A stretch of 64,000 nucleotides of DNA, taken from contig NZ_LMDW01000005.1 of NCBI RefSeq assembly GCF_001425205.1, positions 81,513 to 145,512 on the forward strand, given 5' to 3'. Both the position numbers and the translations under genes were made by a program. Each line of letters starts with the position of its first letter. The first letter of the stretch is position 1. Source of the DNA: Variovorax sp. Root411 (GTDB lineage Bacteria > Pseudomonadota > Gammaproteobacteria > Burkholderiales > Burkholderiaceae_C). The notes below the pieces were generated by a model. It was not told the DNA's origin. It did not search any database and worked only from the letters and a program-made list of their open reading frames with translations. Positions 26,747-36,834 of the stretch are shown here, one piece after another.

Positions 26747-28351
26747 CTACTTCATCATCTCCACCAGGTTCAAGCCCTTCGCCATCACTTGGACGCCCTG
26801 CGGACTCTTTCCCGTGGCGAAAACCGTTTCCCAGAAGCTGTTGTTCGCCTTGCCGCCGAACACGGTCTCCGAGAGATCCTTGTTGGCCCACAGCGGCAAG
26901 CCCGCCAGATTGCGCACGAAGTTGCGGATGTTGGTCCACAGTTGCTCTGGAAACGGGTACTGGAACAGCCGCTCCTTCTGCGTGGGCATGCCTGTATTCA
27001 CGAAGTAGGTGTACGCGATCTGCTCCACGAATTTCAGCCAGTTGTAGAGCACTTCCTCCTTACTCATGCGAAAGGCGCGCAGGTGCGGCAGTGGGAAGTT
27101 CGTGCCCTTCTGCAGCTGGCTCTCGATCTTGTCGGTTCCGATGTCGCTGTCGAACTTGCCGATGTAGATCTCTTCGGCAATCACGTTCATCAGCCGGATC
27201 AACTGCGACGTCTCCAGCTCCCGCGGGTTCTGTCCGTCCTCCAGACCAAAGTGCAGTGGCGTGTCGAGCACCTCTTGGTAGATGAAAAAGGAGTAGAAGG
27301 TCTTGTCGATGGAGCTGTATGAAAGCGGGCGTTCCTTGCCCCGACCGCCGTAGTCGATGAAGTCGCGCAGCTTGTTGTCGGCGGACGAAGTCACGCCATC
27401 GCGCACGGCATCCAGGATGTAACGCTTCATCTCGCGCGACTGGCCCTTGAAGTACGACACGAGATCGCGCTCGCTGAAGGCTAGATCGTCACTTGGGCGA
27501 TTGGTCTCGGTGCGAAAGCGGTCGATGCGGTCACGGTACAGCGTGCTGCCCAGGTGCCGCTGGACCGACTTGTCGAACGCCACCTGCTTGAGCGTGGTGC
27601 CGGCGTTGGTATTGGTGGTGATCAGCGTATCGGGGTTGGGGTCGACGAACACGCGCACCGGCATGGCCTTTGCGCCCAGCATGATCTGCGCTGCAGCCTT
27701 GTGCTGGCCGTCGAACACGTGCACCGCACTCTTGCCGCCCTCGGATGTCATCCACGCCAGCGGGACGTGCAACTGCGGGCGCTTCAGGTAGAACTCTTCG
27801 ACTAGCTTGCTGATGTTGCTGCCTATGGCGCGCGGGTTGATGCGGTCGTCGTGCCGCAGGTACTGGATTGGCAGCTTGACAAAGAAGTAGCGGAAGCCGC
27901 TCAACTCGTCCAAGTACACCGGCACCGTGTAGATAGCCTGATCGCCCACGGCGCTGAGCGTGAACTGAATCTGGTCGCCTACCAGCTTGAAGCTCAGCTC
28001 GGCCTGGCCGCCGCCAGCCTGAGTAAGGATGTCGCCCAGATTGGGGCTGCGGTTGTCAGGCTCCAGCGCCTCTTTCAATGCGGCAAAGCGCTGCAGCAGC
28101 CGGGCCACTTCCAGATTCGTCGCCTGCTTGGAGCGGTTGCAGCTGTCATGCGTGAGCGCGAAATTGCTCGGGTCGTCCTTGCCACCCGTCTTGAGCGGGA
28201 TGACATGGTCGACGTCCAGGTTGTCCTTGTGCAACTGAAGGTCCAGCACCTTCTCGCAGATGAAGCAGTGCCCGCTCTGGGTTTGGTGCAGTGTCTCGAT
28301 CAGCGCCTTGCGCTCGTCGGAGGTCTGGCGGTTGAGGAACAGCGATGACAT
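26747..28351 (-). CDS. HNH nuclease fused to DGQHR/ParB-like domain
   Basis: The 534-aa protein starts with an HNH module (about 27-75: CFICEK, DVDHVIPLKTGG, HDSCNRSK). A domain with FDGQHKAAA near residue 212 follows, the hallmark of DGQHR proteins related to DndB/DpdB and ParB-like NTPases that sense or organise DNA modification. ATG 28351 overlaps the methylase stop (TGATG), favouring it over a TTG one codon upstream. The gap to the kinase gene is 84 bases. Pairing an HNH nuclease with a DGQHR domain right after a methylase suggests a modification-controlled nuclease or regulator. The long C-terminal third is unassigned. Confidence 0.82.
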   Translation of the reverse strand: MSSLFLNRQTSDERKALIETLHQTQSGHCFICEKVLDLQLHKDNLDVDHVIPLKTGGKDDPSNFALTHDSCNRSKQATNLEVARLLQRFAALKEALEPDNRSPNLGDILTQAGGGQAELSFKLVGDQIQFTLSAVGDQAIYTVPVYLDELSGFRYFFVKLPIQYLRHDDRINPRAIGSNISKLVEEFYLKRPQLHVPLAWMTSEGGKSAVHVFDGQHKAAAQIMLGAKAMPVRVFVDPNPDTLITTNTNAGTTLKQVAFDKSVQRHLGSTLYRDRIDRFRTETNRPSDDLAFSERDLVSYFKGQSREMKRYILDAVRDGVTSSADNKLRDFIDYGGRGKERPLSYSSIDKTFYSFFIYQEVLDTPLHFGLEDGQNPRELETSQLIRLMNVIAEEIYIGKFDSDIGTDKIESQLQKGTNFPLPHLRAFRMSKEEVLYNWLKFVEQIAYTYFVNTGMPTQKERLFQYPFPEQLWTNIRNFVRNLAGLPLWANKDLSETVFGGKANNSFWETVFATGKSPQGVQVMAKGLNLVEMMK

Positions 28352-31300
28352 CAATGGGGTTCCTGACGTTGTTCAAAGTGCGCCCATGCGGTGCGGTAGT
28401 CTGCCTCGCGGTCGGCCAGCGCGAAGGGAGCGACGTATTGGATTGAGCGGTCCACCGGGCCGGTGGGCAAGGTGTCGTCGCGCACAGTGCGCTCGATTAC
28501 AGTGCCGACGGGCGCTGGCGACTTGCCGTCCTTGGGCTGGATGTCTTCCCAGCCGAGGCGACGCGCTTCGGTGCGGCCGTCGGGATAGCGCACCGTGCAC
28601 GGCCGGTCGTTGCGGCCGGCTTTGCGCGGCAGGCCTACGCCCACTAGGCCCTTGCTGGCGGTAAACACGATCCGTCCGCGGGCGTCGTACCAGGTGTCGC
28701 GCTCGTACTGGCGCATCACCGGGAACTGCACGCGGTAGATGGTGAGCAGTTCGTCCAGCGTCAGGCCCAAGGCCTGGGCTGCCAGCACGTCGATCTCGAC
28801 CAAGAGCTGGCGGCGGGCGTAGTCGGTGCGCACGGCGCAGTGGCGGTGCCAAGTGGGCTGCAGTGCGTCGAAGAAACCTGCTGGTAGGCGGGCGTCGGTG
28901 CTAGTCCAGGAATCGTTCCGAAATCGCGGATCCCAGGCGGCCTGCCAGACGCTAGCCCAGTGCTTGGTCAAACAGTTGAGGCTGAGTGCGCGCGCGCACA
29001 ACTGCGGCGTTCCTGGAAGCAGGGGCATCAGGCTGGCCGTAGCGTTCCGAAAGTCCTTCTTGCCCGACACGCGCACGAAGAAGTCGAAGGGCAACGAGGC
29101 CCAGTAGCCGGCTGCTGGCACGAGTTCGCTGTTGTCCTTGATCGCGACCGAGAAGACGCCATCGATATGCGCGAAACCCGGCGGCAGCAAGACCGGGCGT
29201 ACCGACCGCTCGTCGCCTGGGTGCGCTCCGCGACGCGAGGCCACGCGAACATAGGCGGTCACTGGCTTCTGACGCGTCTCGCCAATTTCCAGCCAACCTA
29301 CTCGACTTGTGCGCGCGACGTACTGTTGCTCAGCCAACGCTGGCACATAGTTGCTCCGCGGCAGGTAGTCATCCGGCACCGCCTCGAGGTCGATCACGTC
29401 GTAGTGGCTGTTCTGCCTGCACACAGCGCGCGGCGTCTTGTTCAGCGGGTTGCCAACGAAAAAGTGGGGGCCGGAGAGGACGAACTCGGCGGGCGAGGCC
29501 ACGAAGTCGGTCTGGCGACGAATAGTGCCGTCGCGCTGTGCCCCTGTCTCGTGCCACATCTCCAGCGTGAAGTAGTCGTCCTTCAAGTCACCCAGCCGCC
29601 GTGGCACCTGGGCAAACTTCTCCAGCACTGACACCAACTCGCGGCTGTGCACCGCCGGCAGGCGGGCCTGCGCTGCGGGCGTGTCAGCCGCGTCGTAGAG
29701 CTTGGCAAATGTGCCAAGCAGCGCCTGGTCCACGTGGATTACGCGGCTAGCGTGGCCGTCAATGTTCCATCCACCCGCGTCGCGCTTGATGCCCGGTGTG
29801 GTGCCGCCGCCAGGGTGCTGCAGGCTCGTATCGACCGTAGCCGGCGCGAACACGTTGGCCATGTGGCGGAAGTGCGGCGCGGAGCGCGGAGCGCCGTACA
29901 GGTTGATGCTGAACTTAGTGTTGTGGTGAACCTCGGCAAACAGCGTCAACTGGTTCTCGAACTGGTAGTGCGCTCGCAACCGCGGATACGCCGCCGCCCG
30001 CAACTCGCCGCCCTTGGGGTCGTCGTACACACCCTCAGGATGCAGCAGGCCCTGCACGCCACCGCCAATGCGCCAAACCAGCGGCAGGAAGCATTTGTAG
30101 AGGTTACTCTGCTGGCCCTTGAGCAGCGGGAAGTTCTGCACTCCATTGAGGAAGGCGGCAAGACCTTCGGTGGTGATGCATTCGTTCACGTAGTCAGCCC
30201 GCGCCGCGGATGCGCCCTCGAACACCGCTTCGCGCTGGCTGGCTGTCTCCTGCGCGCTCAGGCGGCGAATCGCAAATCGCGGGTCGAAGTCCGACAGCAG
30301 TGCCTGTTCGTTCCACTCCACCTTGATCCACGGCGGGTTGCCCAGCACCAGGTCGAAACCCCTGCGTGCCTTGAACTGGTCGGCAAACTCCAACTCCCAG
30401 TGGAAGAAATGCTGTGACTCAGTCACCTGTTGAGCGCACTTCAGCGTGGGCAGTGCAGCCACAAGCGCATCGATGTCCACCTGCCCGTAGCGATCCCGCT
30501 CCGGCGTGAAGTCCAGCGTCGATTGCGGCAGCGTCTCGGGGAAGAAGTCCCCCGCCGGCGGTGGCTCAGCCAGCGAGGCATTGCCCTGCAGCAGGGTCTC
30601 CAGCACAAACCACCACTCCTCCCGAGTGGGCAAGCTCGCCGCCTCGCTCAAGGGCCAGAACCACAGCGCGCACCACAGGTCCATCGCCAGCTTCAGGCGC
30701 CGGTAGGGGCTGGCGTTCTTCACCTGTTCCGACAACATCTCGCGCTGGAACGTGGCGTCCTTCTGTGCGGTGGTGGTGGGCGCGCGGTTGGGCGCCGGGT
30801 CAGGCCACACATGCAGTTCGTCGCTGGTGACTTTGCGCACGCGTGCCAACTCCAGCGCATGTTGTTGCCAGAGGGCTTCGGCGGCCACGGTCAGCGCCTT
30901 CACGCGGCGCGCCTCATCGACCGACAGCGGCGCAATGAAGTCCGAGCGCCACTTCTTGAAGGTCTCGAAAGCCTTGGGCTCCAGCGCCTTGACCACTTTG
31001 TCGGTGCAACTGGCCATGCCGTCGGCCGGCAGCAGGAAATGGAAGACATCACTGTCTGCGGGTGAGGCAGTCATGGCCACCGCACGCGGCACAGCCGCGC
31101 GCCAGTCGCGTTCAGGCACGCCCTTTTCACCCCGGCCCGGCGTGAGCTGGGCGGCGCTGAATACATCACGCCGGGCACCCACCAACGAGTTGCCGTTGCG
31201 CAACTGCATGCCGAACCACGGCACGTGGCTGCCCTTGAAGATGGCGTTCAGCCACAGCGACACCTCGGCCAGTTCCACGGCTACAGGGTTCAAGTCAACG

Positions 31301-33300
31301 CCGAAGACGTTGTTGTCAGCGATGAACATCTTCACCCGCTGCTTCTCTTCCGTGTACTGGTCGTGCGAGATGGTTTCGCCCAGTTCCTTTTGTTTGGCCT
31401 GTAGGTATGCCTCGGCTAACTGGTTTATGGCCTCATTCAAGAACGCCGCGCTGCCCATGGCAGGCTCGCAGATGGTGAGTTTCAGAATGTCGTCGGCCGT
31501 CTGGCGGGTGGGCAGCAGTTCCTTCAGCGCGTGCTCCACCAAGCACTTGGTCAGCACTTCGGGCGTGTAGTACGAGGCTGACTTTTCCCGCGCCCGGCCA
31601 GCCAGGCGGTAGATGAAGGTGCCCTTTTTGTACTGGCGCGGCTCGCCGCCGAACAGGCGTTCGGCGTCGGTGTACTGATTGATCTTGCTGGCTGGAACGA
31701 AGTAGGCTGCGTCCAGCGGGTCCACCTCGGCGTCCTTCTTCTTCTCGGCGGTGGTGGGTGCAGGCTGGTCGGCGTCGTCGCCATCGCTGTTGCCTTCGAC
31801 CTCCCCATCACCTTCCTCGATGTCGCCATCGTCTCCCTCTGCGGCCGGCTTCTCCTTCTTGCGCTTCGGGTCTGGCCGCACCTCGTAAAGATCGTCCTCG
31901 GCGAAAAAGCCGCGGAAGGACAGCAGCGCTTCGTACACCGCGCCCAGCTGGTTGATGCCTAGCGTGCCGTAGCTGATGCGGCCTCGACTGCCTTTCCCGC
32001 TCTTGCCACCGCCCTCGCGCGACAGGGACATCAGCCGGACGACCTTCTGCAGCACCTTGTTGCGCAGCTTCACGGTGCCCAGCAGAGGGGTCTGCTTGGG
32101 GTCGAACAGGTGGCCTTGCAGTGGGGCGATGGTGAACCCGGTGTCCAGCAACTGGTCGGCGCTGCCCAGCAACTCATCCTGCTGTCCACCTTGGGTACCG
32201 CGCTTGGGGAAGCCTTCCCATATCAGCGAGAAGAGCTGCTTGAGGCTTTCGTGAAAGTAGGTACCTTCCTGGGATTCGGCCGTGGTGAGCGGCATCTGTT
32301 CGAGTTCGCGCAGGTGCTCCAGGCTGTAGCCCTTGAGGTAGGTCTCGGCCGTGATCGGCGCGTAGCCCAAGTCCGGCCGCGCCTCAATGTAGAACAGGAA
32401 CAACAGCCGGTACATGTAGCGCAGGCATTCGCGACTGAGTTGGTCGGCCAGGTCGATATCGTTGCGCTCGAAGATTTTTTCCTTGGCGACCTCGCGCTTG
32501 TAGCGGATGGCTTCGTTGCCGATCGCTTCGATGCATTCGCGCAGTGCGTACTTCAGGTCGGTGGAGACTTCGAACGCGTGCTTGTGCGAGCTGTCGTCCA
32601 GCGTGTCGAGCATGGCCGTGCCGCCGGATGCCGGCAGCACCGAGTCGGCGCCGGCCAGCGCAGCGAAGGCGCGGAACTGCTTATCGTCGCGCGGGCCGAA
32701 GAGTTCCGGCAGGTTAAAGCTGAGCAGGGCCTTGCGACCCCACTTGCCGCGCTCGATGAGCAGCCAGGTTTCATGGTGCACCAGCAGCACCCAACGCGGC
32801 GGCGTGTCGTCGCCGAACACGGCTTTGGTGAGCACCTCTTCCCAGTCGGATTGGCTGGCCTTGCCATCCGTGTTGAGGGGCGGGCACTGCAGAGGATGCG
32901 CCTCTTCGTCGCCTGGGGCGGCGGGTGGGGCTACAGCGGCGGCGATCACGAGTAGGGGGTGAGCTTTGGCGTCGCGGTACACGGCCAGCACGGGCAGGTT
33001 GCTGTCCGCCAGCTCCAGTGTCTGGGGTGCTGTTTCGTAGCCAATGGCTTGTAGCAGCGGCTGCACCAGGTCGATCAGCAGCGGCATGCGGTCTGCTAAC
33101 TTGCGCTCGGCCAGGAAGCGTTCGCGGGCGCGGAAGTAGGCGGCGCCACCGGCAGTGCGCAGGCGTGAAACGGGGTTCGCTGAGCCTTGTTCCTTCCAGC
33201 GGTCGAACAATTGCTTGAGGTCGCGTTCAACGATCTCGTCCAGGTAATGTTGGCTGTAGAACTCGTTGGCGTTTTCCAGCCCGGTGATGGCGAAGCTCAT
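28351..33300 (-). CDS. large N6-adenine DNA methyltransferase (Eco57I/PglX/DrmMI-like)
   Basis: The 1649-aa protein has the AdoMet-binding motif I in CEPAMGSAAF (about residue 607) and the catalytic motif IV NPPW (about 985-988), the signature of gamma-class N6-adenine methylases. The size and the long C-terminal target-recognition region resemble PglX, DrmMI and type IIG enzymes, but I see no clear N-terminal nuclease motif. An acidic low-complexity linker (about 477-525, Asp/Glu/Gly-rich) separates the N-terminal region from the catalytic core. ATG 33300 is chosen because the conserved-looking sequence starts there, 24 bases after the SNF2 stop. It most likely marks host DNA so the helicase/nuclease set spares it, as in DISARM. 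Confidence 0.9.
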   Translation of the reverse strand: MSFAITGLENANEFYSQHYLDEIVERDLKQLFDRWKEQGSANPVSRLRTAGGAAYFRARERFLAERKLADRMPLLIDLVQPLLQAIGYETAPQTLELADSNLPVLAVYRDAKAHPLLVIAAAVAPPAAPGDEEAHPLQCPPLNTDGKASQSDWEEVLTKAVFGDDTPPRWVLLVHHETWLLIERGKWGRKALLSFNLPELFGPRDDKQFRAFAALAGADSVLPASGGTAMLDTLDDSSHKHAFEVSTDLKYALRECIEAIGNEAIRYKREVAKEKIFERNDIDLADQLSRECLRYMYRLLFLFYIEARPDLGYAPITAETYLKGYSLEHLRELEQMPLTTAESQEGTYFHESLKQLFSLIWEGFPKRGTQGGQQDELLGSADQLLDTGFTIAPLQGHLFDPKQTPLLGTVKLRNKVLQKVVRLMSLSREGGGKSGKGSRGRISYGTLGINQLGAVYEALLSFRGFFAEDDLYEVRPDPKRKKEKPAAEGDDGDIEEGDGEVEGNSDGDDADQPAPTTAEKKKDAEVDPLDAAYFVPASKINQYTDAERLFGGEPRQYKKGTFIYRLAGRAREKSASYYTPEVLTKCLVEHALKELLPTRQTADDILKLTICEPAMGSAAFLNEAINQLAEAYLQAKQKELGETISHDQYTEEKQRVKMFIADNNVFGVDLNPVAVELAEVSLWLNAIFKGSHVPWFGMQLRNGNSLVGARRDVFSAAQLTPGRGEKGVPERDWRAAVPRAVAMTASPADSDVFHFLLPADGMASCTDKVVKALEPKAFETFKKWRSDFIAPLSVDEARRVKALTVAAEALWQQHALELARVRKVTSDELHVWPDPAPNRAPTTTAQKDATFQREMLSEQVKNASPYRRLKLAMDLWCALWFWPLSEAASLPTREEWWFVLETLLQGNASLAEPPPAGDFFPETLPQSTLDFTPERDRYGQVDIDALVAALPTLKCAQQVTESQHFFHWELEFADQFKARRGFDLVLGNPPWIKVEWNEQALLSDFDPRFAIRRLSAQETASQREAVFEGASAARADYVNECITTEGLAAFLNGVQNFPLLKGQQSNLYKCFLPLVWRIGGGVQGLLHPEGVYDDPKGGELRAAAYPRLRAHYQFENQLTLFAEVHHNTKFSINLYGAPRSAPHFRHMANVFAPATVDTSLQHPGGGTTPGIKRDAGGWNIDGHASRVIHVDQALLGTFAKLYDAADTPAAQARLPAVHSRELVSVLEKFAQVPRRLGDLKDDYFTLEMWHETGAQRDGTIRRQTDFVASPAEFVLSGPHFFVGNPLNKTPRAVCRQNSHYDVIDLEAVPDDYLPRSNYVPALAEQQYVARTSRVGWLEIGETRQKPVTAYVRVASRRGAHPGDERSVRPVLLPPGFAHIDGVFSVAIKDNSELVPAAGYWASLPFDFFVRVSGKKDFRNATASLMPLLPGTPQLCARALSLNCLTKHWASVWQAAWDPRFRNDSWTSTDARLPAGFFDALQPTWHRHCAVRTDYARRQLLVEIDVLAAQALGLTLDELLTIYRVQFPVMRQYERDTWYDARGRIVFTASKGLVGVGLPRKAGRNDRPCTVRYPDGRTEARRLGWEDIQPKDGKSPAPVGTVIERTVRDDTLPTGPVDRSIQYVAPFALADREADYRTAWAHFEQRQEPH

Positions 33301-33324
33301 GGTCGTTCCTGCCAGTTTCAGCAA

Positions 33325-36210
33325 TCAGGCGGCCAGCACGGCCACGATGGTGATCTGGGCGCGGTCATCCAGCTCCAGCGTGTCCTTGATCCACTGTTGA
33401 TAGTTCTTGAACAGGTCGGCGGTGTCGTCTTCGAGCTGCTTGCGGCGCGCAGCGTTGACCTGTTCGATACCCTTGGCGAAGTCCAGCTCCAGCTGGGCGA
33501 AGTGCTTGAGCTCCAGCGTCTTGAGCTTGTCCAACTCGCGGCCCAAGCGCGCGCGGCAGTCGGTGTCGAACGCCTGCTTGATGGGCTTGAGGTGGCGCTC
33601 GGCGGTCTGCACCACTGCAGGCAGTGCTGCCTGAATGTGTGCGAAGGGGATAGCTTGGCCATCGTTCGCCAGCGAAGCGGCTCCAAAGCCCGTGCGCTGC
33701 ATGACTTCGTCGAGAGTCAGCACGGCCTCGGTCTTGCCGGCGGCGTTGAGGTACACGCCCATCCACTGCGTCAGCATCGTCTGCCCGCGCCGGTTGGGCG
33801 CCTGGGCCAGCACCACCACGATGGCTTCGCCGGCCGAAATGCCTTGCCGCACGCGGATGGCGGGCGCGCTCATCCGCTTGAATAGGCCCATCAGCTTGTA
33901 GTCCAGCCATTGGCTGATGGGGTGCAGTGGCCACAGGTAGTGCACCTGCGGCCAGGCACCGGCATCACGGGCCTGCTGGATGGCGGCATCCACCACCGAC
34001 TTGTCGGCACTGAGGGCGAACTGGTTGTCGGTGGGCCACATTTCGCTGGCCAGCTCGCGCTTGAGCAACGGCGCCAGGTCGCTGCTGGGCTGAAAGCTCA
34101 GCGTGCGTTTGGCATCGTCGCTCTTCACGGGGTTGTGTTCTCGCGGCGAGGCACTGCGCAGCCAGGTCAGCGCATCGCGCAGGTAGGTGTAATCGTCCCT
34201 GAACAGGCTGGGGACGCTCTCGGTGGGGGCGGATGTGGGCGCGGGCGGGATGGCCCGCACGCTGGCAGGCCTGGCGTCCTGAACCATTGGCGCCGCATCG
34301 GCCTGGGCCGCACACCAGAGTGCTTCGAAAGGGTCCACGTCGCCCTGGGCCAGTTGCGCTGCAAAAGTGTCGGCTGTGGTGTTTGACTCCATGGCGGCGG
34401 CGACCTTGGCCACCTCCAGCTCTTCGTCATAGAGTCCCATGAACGCGGACGGGTCACCGATGTTCTTGGCGGCCTGCTCGTCCTTGTCGATCAGGATCTC
34501 CAGGTAGCGCAAGTCACCACGGATGCGCTCGTGCTGTGGCACAGTCAGCATGTAGCCGATCTTGGGCACCTGCAGCTGTCCATAACGGTCCACCCGGCCG
34601 TTCCGCTGCTGGAAGACCATCAGCGACCAGGAAATGTCGAAGTGGATGAGCCGGTGCGATTGGTAGTGCAGGTTCAGGCCCTCTGAGGCCACGTCCGAAG
34701 CAATCAGCAGGCGCAGCGGTGCATGTGCGCTGCCAAACGCCTTGACGGTGGCCTGAATGTCCACATCGGGTAACTGGCCGTGCAGCACCGCCACCGCGTC
34801 GGCTGACAGACCCAGAGCCTTGGACAGTTCAGCCTGCAGGAACTTGAGCGTCTCGATGCGCTCGGTAAAGAGCACCAGACGATCGGACGGATCGCGACTA
34901 TCCCACTTCCAATGGGCACCGGAACGCAACTGGTCGATCAGGTGCTGGAACTTGCTGAACTCTGCGGGGCCAATGGCTGCGACCAGATCTTGAAGTTCAC
35001 TCAGGGCCGCGATGTCGGGGTGCGCGGCATCCTTGGCCTGGAGCTTGCGCAGACGCTCCTTCAACGTCTGTAGGCAAGCTGCAGGAGACGAGAACAGCGC
35101 CTTCTCGAGCGTGGTGCGGAACAACATCGCGCCGTCGCGCGGTTGCCCCGTATCAGACGCGAGTTTCAACTCGCCCAGGCAGTTGAAGGCCGCGTTCTCG
35201 GCCGCGCTGCCCGGCCGCTCCAGGCGAAAGACCTGGCGCTCAGGAAAGTCCTGGCGCATTTGGTCCTTCACGTCCTTCTTGAAGCGGCGGACGAAGAGGT
35301 GCGACACGTCGTCACGCGTGTAGTCGGCACCGGCGGGCAGCACGGTCGGATCCAGCATGCGCATCAGGCTGGCGAAGCTGTCGCGCTTGCCGTTGTGCGG
35401 TGTGGCGGTCAGCAGCACCAGCGCGTCTGACCGCGTGGCCAGCAGGCCGGCCAGCCGGTTGCTCTGCGTGCGGTTGCCTTTGTAGGAGACGTTGTGGGCC
35501 TCATCAATGATGATGAGATCCCACCAGGCCTTCTCCAGGTAGTGCCGGTATTCGCTGTCGCGCTTGAGCGTGTCGACCGAGATGATCGTGCGGTCGAAGT
35601 AGTTGAACGGATTGTGGTTCGCCGGGATTTCGCGCCGGATGCGCTGGATGCCGGCCGAGTCCAGCCGTGTCAACGAGATGGTGAAGCGGTTCCAGAACTC
35701 TTGCTGGAACTGCAGCATCATGCTCTTGGTTGTCACCACCAGCACCCGTCTGGCCTTGCCGCGGCGCATCAGCTCGGCGGTGAGGATGCCGGCCTCTAGC
35801 GTCTTGCCCAGCCCGACCGTGTCGGCGATCAGCAGCCGAGGCCTTAGTTGGCGCAGCACTTGGTGGGCTGGCACCAGCTGGAACGGCAGGGTGTCCATCA
35901 CGGCCTTGTGCCCCTGAACGATGGCTTCGCCCTGGAGGGCCGACTGCCGCAACTTGGACTCGACATAGAGGCGCGAAGCGATGAAGCTCGGAGACTCGTC
36001 GAACACCAGCTCGGTCTTGGCCGGGTCGATGAGGGTCACATCTTCCAGCTGGGACAGGAACAACGCGCGGCGGTTCCGGACAGTTTCGGAGATGCCGATG
36101 CAGCTGAGTTGCCAGCCCCCCAGCTGGCAGACATCGGCGTTTTGGACGATCCACTCTTCATCGCGGATCAGAGCTCGCGCGCCGGGCGCGGGGGCCTGCT
36201 GCAGTTGCAT
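33325..36210 (-). CDS. SNF2-family helicase (DrmD-like)
   Basis: The 961-aa SNF2 ATPase opens with a short APGARALIRDEEW segment, as I recall for DrmD-type helicases. Walker A DTVGLGKT follows (about 128-135), then DEAH (about 231-234) and motif VI QRNGRVDRYGQ (about 535-545). ATG 36210 is preferred; the frame is open to 36315, but the extra 35 residues look non-conserved. It is the first gene of the operon, followed by the methylase after 24 bases in its predicted reading, the same order (helicase, then methylase) as class 1 DISARM. It probably translocates on double-stranded DNA during recognition of unmodified phage DNA. Confidence 0.87.
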   Translation of the reverse strand: MQLQQAPAPGARALIRDEEWIVQNADVCQLGGWQLSCIGISETVRNRRALFLSQLEDVTLIDPAKTELVFDESPSFIASRLYVESKLRQSALQGEAIVQGHKAVMDTLPFQLVPAHQVLRQLRPRLLIADTVGLGKTLEAGILTAELMRRGKARRVLVVTTKSMMLQFQQEFWNRFTISLTRLDSAGIQRIRREIPANHNPFNYFDRTIISVDTLKRDSEYRHYLEKAWWDLIIIDEAHNVSYKGNRTQSNRLAGLLATRSDALVLLTATPHNGKRDSFASLMRMLDPTVLPAGADYTRDDVSHLFVRRFKKDVKDQMRQDFPERQVFRLERPGSAAENAAFNCLGELKLASDTGQPRDGAMLFRTTLEKALFSSPAACLQTLKERLRKLQAKDAAHPDIAALSELQDLVAAIGPAEFSKFQHLIDQLRSGAHWKWDSRDPSDRLVLFTERIETLKFLQAELSKALGLSADAVAVLHGQLPDVDIQATVKAFGSAHAPLRLLIASDVASEGLNLHYQSHRLIHFDISWSLMVFQQRNGRVDRYGQLQVPKIGYMLTVPQHERIRGDLRYLEILIDKDEQAAKNIGDPSAFMGLYDEELEVAKVAAAMESNTTADTFAAQLAQGDVDPFEALWCAAQADAAPMVQDARPASVRAIPPAPTSAPTESVPSLFRDDYTYLRDALTWLRSASPREHNPVKSDDAKRTLSFQPSSDLAPLLKRELASEMWPTDNQFALSADKSVVDAAIQQARDAGAWPQVHYLWPLHPISQWLDYKLMGLFKRMSAPAIRVRQGISAGEAIVVVLAQAPNRRGQTMLTQWMGVYLNAAGKTEAVLTLDEVMQRTGFGAASLANDGQAIPFAHIQAALPAVVQTAERHLKPIKQAFDTDCRARLGRELDKLKTLELKHFAQLELDFAKGIEQVNAARRKQLEDDTADLFKNYQQWIKDTLELDDRAQITIVAVLAA

Positions 36211-36834
36211 GTAGTTTAGCGCTCGTTTTTCGCGCCAGTTTCCTAGCCGGACTTTTGGATATTGTGTCCGATTGTGACTTGAAAACTTGGTCGTTCGAGC
36301 CGACTGCGATGTCACATTTCGGGTCTTTGTCGGATAGTGGCCGGCATGGAGCTCGGCGTGGCCGTAAGACCGTGCTGGGCTTCTGAACAGCTAGGCGATC
36401 TGATGTAGGTTCGCGGCAGAAGTCGCAGGAGGCAAAGATGCGCGTACTGCCTCTATCCGGCGGATCGCTCCAGACGAGAATCAGAAGCGCCATGACGCTC
36501 CCCCTTATTCGGTCACTTCCAAACTGGAGTTGGACGGCCTCATCGAAAAATGGTGACGGATCTTCAGTCTTGAGCACCCCGCGGATCTACCGACAGAGCG
36601 GTCCCTGCCAACCTCCGCTCGCAGCCGTGACCGCGCATTGCCCTCGATCCCACAAATTTTCAGCCCTATATGACACACACGGGTTAGCCATCTAAGGCTG
36701 CCACCGCAATAGCCCAGCGCTGCCAGTGGCGGCCGTGCTGGGCTTTTTGCCATCTGCGCTCCGCCCCAGGGCTCTCTGGGCTCGGTCCTCATCTCCAGGC
36801 GCCGCGTGCGCCTGCGTCCCTTGAAAGGAAGACT
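36211..36834. other. intergenic region, divergent between defence operon and element genes
   Basis: About 620 bases without a convincing gene. It must hold the promoter for the - strand defence operon starting at 36210, but I see no strong -10/-35 pair. An 85-codon + strand frame (36438-36695) ends just before the terminator at 36711-36748. It has no ribosome binding site or recognisable content, so I do not call it a gene. Confidence 0.5.
36711..36748 (+). terminator. intrinsic terminator or leader hairpin
   Basis: AGCCCAGC (36711-36718) pairs perfectly with GCTGGGCT (36737-36744) and is followed by a run of T. No clear gene lies directly upstream, so it ends either an unannotated small transcript or a leader RNA of the genes that follow. 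Confidence 0.7.

Noticed and set aside
26747..28351. Dpd 7-deazaguanine modification system
   Set aside because: The DGQHR motif recalls DpdB, but no DpdA transglycosylase is present in the window.
11370..36210. BREX or Pgl system
   Set aside because: A PglX-like methylase is present, but no PglZ phosphatase or BrxC ATPase is visible, so DISARM-like is the better description.
36438..36695. 85-codon + strand frame ending before a terminator
   Set aside because: No ribosome binding site and no recognisable protein features; kept only as a note on the intergenic region.
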